From Segetibacter sp. (GTDB lineage: Bacteria > Bacteroidota > Bacteroidia > Chitinophagales > Chitinophagaceae): a stretch of 41,048 bases of DNA. The DNA lies in contig JAOQAJ010000290.1 in assembly GCA_025963675.1 (NCBI GenBank), positions 1-41,048 of the forward strand. Direction: 5' to 3'. The translations under genes and the position numbers were made by a program. Positions 36,520 through 41,048 of the stretch are shown here, piece after piece. The notes under the pieces were generated by a model, which saw nothing but the letters and a program-made list of their open reading frames with translations, ran no database searches and was not told where the DNA came from. Positions within the stretch are counted from its first letter, which is position 1; every line of letters begins with the position of its first letter.

Positions 36520-37323
36520 ATGACAGCTACAGAAACATACCAGATAAAACTACCTCAATTTGAAGGACCTTTCGATTTGTTGCTGTTCTTTATTGAAAGG
36601 GATGAATTGGATATTTACAACATCCCAATTACAAGAATTACCAAGGATTTTCTAAATTATATTCATTCACAGGAGGCTTTGAATATCGAATTAAGCAGTG
36701 AGTTTATTTTGTTTATTTCGACCTTAATGCGCATAAAAGCGAAGCTCTTGTTGCCGAGAAAAGAAATAGACCACCACGGAAATGAAATTGACCCAAGGCA
36801 GGAGCTGATTGATAAAATTCTGGAATATAAAAGGTTTAAGCAAGCGGCGGCTGAAATGGCGGAAATGGAAGCGGTGCGGCTGTTAATGATGAAAAGAGGT
36901 AACCTGCAAAAGGAAATGGCAGCGATTGGAGAGCAGTCAGGTGAGGGAACGGAAATACAAAACATTACTTTATTCAAGCTGATGAAGTCGTTTGAAAAGG
37001 TAATGCAGAAAGTGCACGACAGGCAGAATAAGCCGGTTCACACAGTTGTAACTTACAACTATACGATGGAAGAAACCCGTGAATTTGTACTGAAACTTGC
37101 AAGTCGTGAGAAAACAGTTTCTTTTGAAAAAGTGTTTGAGAAATGTAATGATCGCATCCAGGCAATATTTTTTTTCTTATCAATGCTTGAACTGATACAG
37201 TTGGATTATATGAGTATTATTGTGGGCGAGGGAAGAAATAATTTTATAGTTGAATGGAATGATAACAGGGTCGAGACAGAGGCATTTGCAACAGCAGTTG
37301 GTTTTGATCCAACACTGAATTAG
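36520..37323 (+). CDS. scpA: Segregation and condensation protein A
   Basis: ScpA is the kleisin subunit that, with ScpB, bridges the Smc heads in chromosome condensation. The 267 residues start with the family signature YQIKLPQFEGPFDLLLFFIE (~6-25), then RDELDIYNIPITRITKDFL. LSSEFILFISTLMRIKAKLLLPR follows at ~58-80. The C-terminal winged-helix (~185-255) contacts the Smc head, with AIFFFLSMLELIQLDYMSI. Neither scpB nor smc is in the window. It is monocistronic between its own -7 element and a long bidirectional terminator. Confidence 0.95.
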   Translation: MTATETYQIKLPQFEGPFDLLLFFIERDELDIYNIPITRITKDFLNYIHSQEALNIELSSEFILFISTLMRIKAKLLLPRKEIDHHGNEIDPRQELIDKILEYKRFKQAAAEMAEMEAVRLLMMKRGNLQKEMAAIGEQSGEGTEIQNITLFKLMKSFEKVMQKVHDRQNKPVHTVVTYNYTMEETREFVLKLASREKTVSFEKVFEKCNDRIQAIFFFLSMLELIQLDYMSIIVGEGRNNFIVEWNDNRVETEAFATAVGFDPTLN

Positions 37324-37432
37324 TAGTAATAAGGAAGTATCTGTACAAGCAGCATATAAAGGTAGAAGTGTGCGACGCAAGAGAGTTTAATAGACATACT
37401 TTAGCTCGATACAAAAAAGTTCTTTCTAAATC

Positions 37433-37482
37433 AATGATAAATGAAACAAGCTGCTTTTGAGCAGCTTGTTTCATTTATCATT
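37433..37482. terminator. Long-stem bidirectional terminator between scpA and dxs
   Basis: The 22-bp arms are perfect (37433-37454 and 37461-37482, core ACAAGCTGC/GCAGCTTGT) with a 6-nt loop, between convergent genes. The outer arm ATAAATGAAA is shared with the terminator at 8433-8475. Confidence 0.9.
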
Positions 37483-37496
37483 GGATTTATTATACG

Positions 37497-39434
37497 TTAT
37501 CCTCCAATTAGAGTTGATACTGTAATTTTATCTTTCACCATCTCTCTAACGGCTTCTGCAATTCCCTGCGCGTCAAATCCACACTCGCGATGAAGTTCTT
37601 TAGCCGTTCCGTGTTCTACAATTCTATCGGGTATTCCCAGCATTTTCACGTCTGCTTTGTATTCATTCGCAACCATAAATTCAAGGATAGCGCTTCCAAA
37701 ACCGCCTACAATTGTTCCATCTTCGACGGTTACAATTTTATCAAATTTTGAAAATACCTCGTGTAAAAGGGCTTCATCCAAAGGTTTTACAAACCTAATG
37801 TCGTAATGTGCCGGATTAAGTCCTTGAGTTTTCAATTCACGTATAGCAGTAGTTGCAAAGTTGCCAGGATGTCCAAAGCTTAAAATCGCCACATCTTCAC
37901 CGTCTTTAATTTTGCGCCCCGTGCCGATTCGTATTTCTTCAAAGGGTGTTTGCCAATTGGTCATAACACCTTCTCCGCGTGGATAACGAATAACAAATGG
38001 AGCATTTGTGGTTTCAAGTTGCGCCGTATACATCAAATTGCGTAACTCCGATTCGTTCATTGGTGCACTGATCACCATATTTGGAATACAACGGAAATAC
38101 GCGATATCATAAGCTCCATGATGCGTTGGACCATCCTCACCAACCAAACCTGCCCGGTCTAAACAAAGTATCACCGGGAGCTTTTGAATAGCTACGTCGT
38201 GGACAACCTGGTCAAAAGCTCTTTGCATAAAGGACGAATATATGTTGCAAAAAACCTTTAAACCTTGTGTTGCAAGACCAGCACTTAACGTAACTGCATG
38301 CTGTTCGCAAATGCCGACATCGAAAGATCGGTGCGGCATTTTATCCATCATAAACTTAAGGGATGAACCGCTTGGCATAGCAGGAGTTACACCCATGATT
38401 TTATCATTTTGCTCTGCAAGCTCTATTATGCTTACGCCAAAAACGTCCTGGTATTTTGGCGGCTGCACCCCCGTAAATTTCTTCTTGACTATTTCCCCTG
38501 TTATTTTATCGAAAAGTCCTGGCGCATGCCATTTTGTTTGGTCTTTTTCTGCAAGCGAATAACCTTTTCCTTTAACCGTAATGATATGTAAAATCTTCGG
38601 CCCCGGAATTTCTCTCAGGTCTTTTAAAGTATCGACCAGTTTTGTGATGTTATGTCCGTCAATCGGACCGAAATACCTGAGTTTCAATGCTTCAAATAAG
38701 TTAGCGCTGCTGCTGACCATTCCTTTCAGGCTTTCAGCAACTTTATGTGCCATTGTACGCGTGAAGCCTTTGCCTACAGGCAGTTTGCCTAATGCCTTCC
38801 AAACATCATCCTTAAACTTATTATAAGTAGGTGATAAGGTAATATCGGTAAGGTATTCTTTAAGAGCACCGACATTTGGGTCGATGCTCATACAATTGTC
38901 ATTTAAAATAATTAACAGGTCACTGTCAGCAACACCGGCATGATTCATTGCTTCGAAAGCCATACCTGCAGTCATAGCACCATCACCAATTACTGCAACA
39001 GATTTACGATTAGTTTCACCTTTATATTTTGCAGCCATCGCCATGCCTAGCGCTGCTGAAATAGAAGTGGAAGAATGCCCAACACCAAATGTATCGTATT
39101 CGCTTTCTCCTCTTTTAGGAAAACCGCTTAGCCCATGGTATTTGCGATTAGTATAGAAATTATCGCGGCGGCCCGTAAGTATTTTATGACCATAAGCCTG
39201 GTGGCCGACATCCCAGACCAGTTGATCGTATGGAGTGTTATAAATGTAATGGAGGGCAACAGAAAGTTCAACTACTCCCAGGCTTGCTGCGAAATGACCA
39301 CCATGAACGCTGACAACATCAATTATGTATTGCCTTAGTTCGTCACATACTTTATGTAGCTGTTCACGGCTTAGTTTTTTAAGGTCAGCGGGACTATCAA
39401 TTCCCTTTAATAAAATCCCTGGCGTAATTTCCAT
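37497..39434 (-). CDS. dxs: 1-deoxy-D-xylulose-5-phosphate synthase
   Basis: It condenses pyruvate and glyceraldehyde 3-phosphate with thiamine diphosphate, the first step of the MEP isoprenoid pathway. It has 645 residues from the ATG at 39434. VWDVGHQAYGHKILTGR (~73-89) binds the cofactor and substrate. The ThDP motif is GDGAMTAG (150-157) through LNDNCMS (177-183). The pyrimidine-domain segment is DRAGLVGEDGPTHHGAYD near 425-442. The C-terminal transketolase domain ends the protein. A TTG three codons upstream is in frame, but the ATG gives the usual length. It lies alone on the minus strand. Confidence 0.97.
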   Translation of the reverse strand: MEITPGILLKGIDSPADLKKLSREQLHKVCDELRQYIIDVVSVHGGHFAASLGVVELSVALHYIYNTPYDQLVWDVGHQAYGHKILTGRRDNFYTNRKYHGLSGFPKRGESEYDTFGVGHSSTSISAALGMAMAAKYKGETNRKSVAVIGDGAMTAGMAFEAMNHAGVADSDLLIILNDNCMSIDPNVGALKEYLTDITLSPTYNKFKDDVWKALGKLPVGKGFTRTMAHKVAESLKGMVSSSANLFEALKLRYFGPIDGHNITKLVDTLKDLREIPGPKILHIITVKGKGYSLAEKDQTKWHAPGLFDKITGEIVKKKFTGVQPPKYQDVFGVSIIELAEQNDKIMGVTPAMPSGSSLKFMMDKMPHRSFDVGICEQHAVTLSAGLATQGLKVFCNIYSSFMQRAFDQVVHDVAIQKLPVILCLDRAGLVGEDGPTHHGAYDIAYFRCIPNMVISAPMNESELRNLMYTAQLETTNAPFVIRYPRGEGVMTNWQTPFEEIRIGTGRKIKDGEDVAILSFGHPGNFATTAIRELKTQGLNPAHYDIRFVKPLDEALLHEVFSKFDKIVTVEDGTIVGGFGSAILEFMVANEYKADVKMLGIPDRIVEHGTAKELHRECGFDAQGIAEAVREMVKDKITVSTLIGG

Positions 39435-39627
39435 CCTGTCCAATTTATGTAAAATTAAGGTATAAATATAATTACCGTGTTTTCAATACCTTCTTATATA
39501 ACGTAATTTGTTAATTGAAAGTTTAAAACTTATTTATTAAAATATTATTCCACCGGTTAACAGGCTTATTCACCTTTAGTCAAAAGAAGTATGTAATAAC
39601 AGTTATTATTTTTATTTTTGAGAACGT

Positions 39628-40677
39628 ATGAATAAAACCCTTTCAAAATATTGGCTTTGCCAGATCGGCGGGTGGAGCACCTATATTATTGTTTACACGT
39701 TTTTTTACCTCACACTTCGTACAAAAGAGCAACCTGATTTTTACAAAGTTCTTTTCATAGATGCAGTTCTAGGCGTCATCATTACACATTTGATGAGGGC
39801 ATTTATACAACGGGCAGGGCTTTTAAAGATGCGGCTCGACAACCAGATCACTTACATGTTTTTAACGACAGTAATTGCATCTTTCGTCTTTGCGTTTACA
39901 ACTATTTATTTAGAAGATACCTTCAATCTTACCAGTGAAAACTTTAGGCATTATAGTCTTTTGTACAAAACGATCAGAACATCGTTTGGCAGTTTCACTT
40001 TTTTAATAATATGGAACCTTATATACTTCACCTATCATTATGTGATCAAAAGTCAGCAGGAGCAGTTAGACAAAGTGAGATTGCAAAGCGTGGTGAAGGA
40101 ACTCGAGTTGAAAACAATCAAAGCTCACATTAACCCCCACTTTATTTTCAACGCCCTTAATAGTATCCGTGCCCTGGTAGATGAAAACCCGCAAAGGGCA
40201 AGACAGGCAATCACAGAGCTAAGCAACCTTTTGAGAAGCAGTATGCAAGCGGAGAAAGTTGAAACTACCCCGTTATCAAAAGAATTAAATATTGTACGCG
40301 ATTACCTCGCACTCGAGCACATAAGATTCGAAGACCGTCTCAATATAGAATACGATATAGATGAAGACACTCTAAGCCAGCCCGTACCGCCTATGATGTT
40401 ACAAACTCTGGTTGAGAATGCGATCAAGCATGGCATTAGCAAAAAGATGGAAGGTGGCATTATAAAAATCATTTCTGATTTTAAAGACAACCATCACGAA
40501 CTCATTGTGACTAATACAGGTCACCTAAACGGCGATTTTAATCCTGATGGTTTTGGGTTGTCTAGTACTCAGAGCAGGTTAATGTTGTTATACGGTGACA
40601 AAGCTCATTTTGAAATTAAAAATAAAAGTGACGACATGGTTGAGGCGACTGTAAAGATGCCAGTACTTGCTATTTAA
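39628..40677 (+). CDS. Membrane sensor histidine kinase, LytS/YehU type (His_kinase family)
   Basis: This 349-residue protein has four predicted transmembrane helices in its first 140 residues (~15-31, 41-60, 74-95, 119-140) and no separate sensor domain. A short coiled coil (~143-165) leads to the kinase core. The phosphorylated His is H171 in KAHINPHFIFNALNSIRAL. The ATP-binding domain has the N-box TLVENAIKHGI and the glycine box DGFGLSSTQSRL. The next gene is its likely partner, a response regulator starting 134 bp downstream. Such pairs usually control a few genes through a LytTR DNA-binding domain. The signal sensed is unknown. Confidence 0.92.
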   Translation: MNKTLSKYWLCQIGGWSTYIIVYTFFYLTLRTKEQPDFYKVLFIDAVLGVIITHLMRAFIQRAGLLKMRLDNQITYMFLTTVIASFVFAFTTIYLEDTFNLTSENFRHYSLLYKTIRTSFGSFTFLIIWNLIYFTYHYVIKSQQEQLDKVRLQSVVKELELKTIKAHINPHFIFNALNSIRALVDENPQRARQAITELSNLLRSSMQAEKVETTPLSKELNIVRDYLALEHIRFEDRLNIEYDIDEDTLSQPVPPMMLQTLVENAIKHGISKKMEGGIIKIISDFKDNHHELIVTNTGHLNGDFNPDGFGLSSTQSRLMLLYGDKAHFEIKNKSDDMVEATVKMPVLAI

Positions 40678-40714
40678 GTTTCAATTATGAGCCGGGCTAT
40701 TTGCAGAGATGACA

Positions 40715-40740
40715 CCTTCGTTGCGTCGCACTCTTGTACT
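40715..40740 (-). repeat. Dispersed intergenic repeat, copy G
   Basis: Read on the minus strand it is GTACAAGAGTGCGACGCAAC followed by GAAG, matching copy E at 19 of 24 positions. It lies in the 134-bp gap between the kinase and its response regulator. Confidence 0.75.
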
Positions 40741-40811
40741 TTTTTTAATTCTATTCTGCTTTTTCAAAAAAAATAAAGCGATCAATAAGGTAAACTTAAA
40801 AACCAGGAACT

Positions 40812-41048
40812 ATGTCTGTCAGAACGATTATAATTGATGATGAAAGGTTAGCCCGGAACGAATTAAAAAAATTGTTGCAGGATTTTTCAGAAATTGAAGT
40901 AATTGATGAAGCGTCTAATGTACAGGAAGGTCTTGAAAAAATTGAGCAGCACAACCCTGATTTGATATTTCTCGACATTCAAATGCCGGGAAAGACTGGT
41001 TTCGATTTGCTGGAAGAATTGGAGCGTACTCCTAAAGTTATTTTCACT
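40812..41048 (+). CDS. Response regulator, N-terminal part (probably LytTR type), cut by the window end
   Basis: The first 79 codons of a receiver domain are present. The acidic pocket is D9-D10 in TIIIDDERLARNEL and the phospho-acceptor is D55 in LIFLDIQMPGKTGFDLLEEL. The wording DDERLARNEL and IQMPG is typical of the LytTR family, and the LytS-type kinase directly upstream supports this. The output domain is outside the window, so the LytTR assignment is an inference. The ATG at 40812 is preceded by AGGAAC. Confidence 0.88.
   Translation, partial: MSVRTIIIDDERLARNELKKLLQDFSEIEVIDEASNVQEGLEKIEQHNPDLIFLDIQMPGKTGFDLLEELERTPKVIFT

Noticed and set aside
39613-39620. TATTTTTG before the histidine kinase as a -7 element
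   Set aside because: It matches the consensus, but it is only 7 bp from the ATG, has no -33 partner and lies in a T-rich run. It would imply a leaderless mRNA.

Overview
The window reads as chromosomal housekeeping DNA of a member of the phylum Bacteroidota, most likely the family Chitinophagaceae or a close relative. The evidence is a full-length SprA, the giant outer-membrane translocon of type IX secretion and gliding that is specific to this phylum. A TraR/DksA-like protein with a Lys/Ala-rich tail and a LytS/LytTR-type kinase-regulator pair also fit. Start-proximal promoter elements match the Bacteroidota -7 consensus TAnnTTTG, and one has an exact -33 TTTG at 19-nt spacing (ruvA). The family-level call rests on general gene style and is inference. 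I see no rRNA, tRNA, CRISPR array, prophage or transposase gene.

Layout, left to right. On the minus strand, 1-5447 holds the start of a gene cut by the window edge, then rny (RNase Y), a 575-bp gap that may hold a structured RNA, and a tight pheT - coiled-coil protein - zapA operon. A 569-bp AT-rich divergent region separates these from dnaB and rsmE on the plus strand. Minus-strand terC and pyrD follow. Next come a plus-strand thiolase behind a likely repressor-controlled promoter and a glycerol operon, glpD-glpK-glpF. These three take up glycerol, phosphorylate it and oxidise glycerol 3-phosphate to dihydroxyacetone phosphate. A repeat-rich 562-bp gap separates glpF from the convergent fabH.

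From 17.6 kb, ruvA and sprA form one plus-strand unit, followed by ileS and the DksA-like gene. An MsbA-like ABC exporter lies on the minus strand and is divergent from rbfA and a LolC/E-like FtsX-family permease. Then come a WecA-type phosphoglycosyltransferase, frr and scpA. Minus-strand dxs follows. The window ends with a membrane histidine kinase and the first 79 codons of its response regulator.

The genes are mostly ordinary core genes. The less ordinary material is between them. At least six copies of a ~25-bp dispersed repeat (core GTGACACAACGATG) sit only in intergenic gaps, two of them as an inverted pair enclosing a second inverted repeat between glpF and fabH. A second repeat brackets ileS-dksA in inverted orientation. 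A perfect 18-bp palindrome lies at the thiolase promoter, and two long-stem bidirectional terminators share the same outer arms. I found no convincing undescribed multi-gene system. The repeat family and the zapA-rny gap are the best targets for follow-up.
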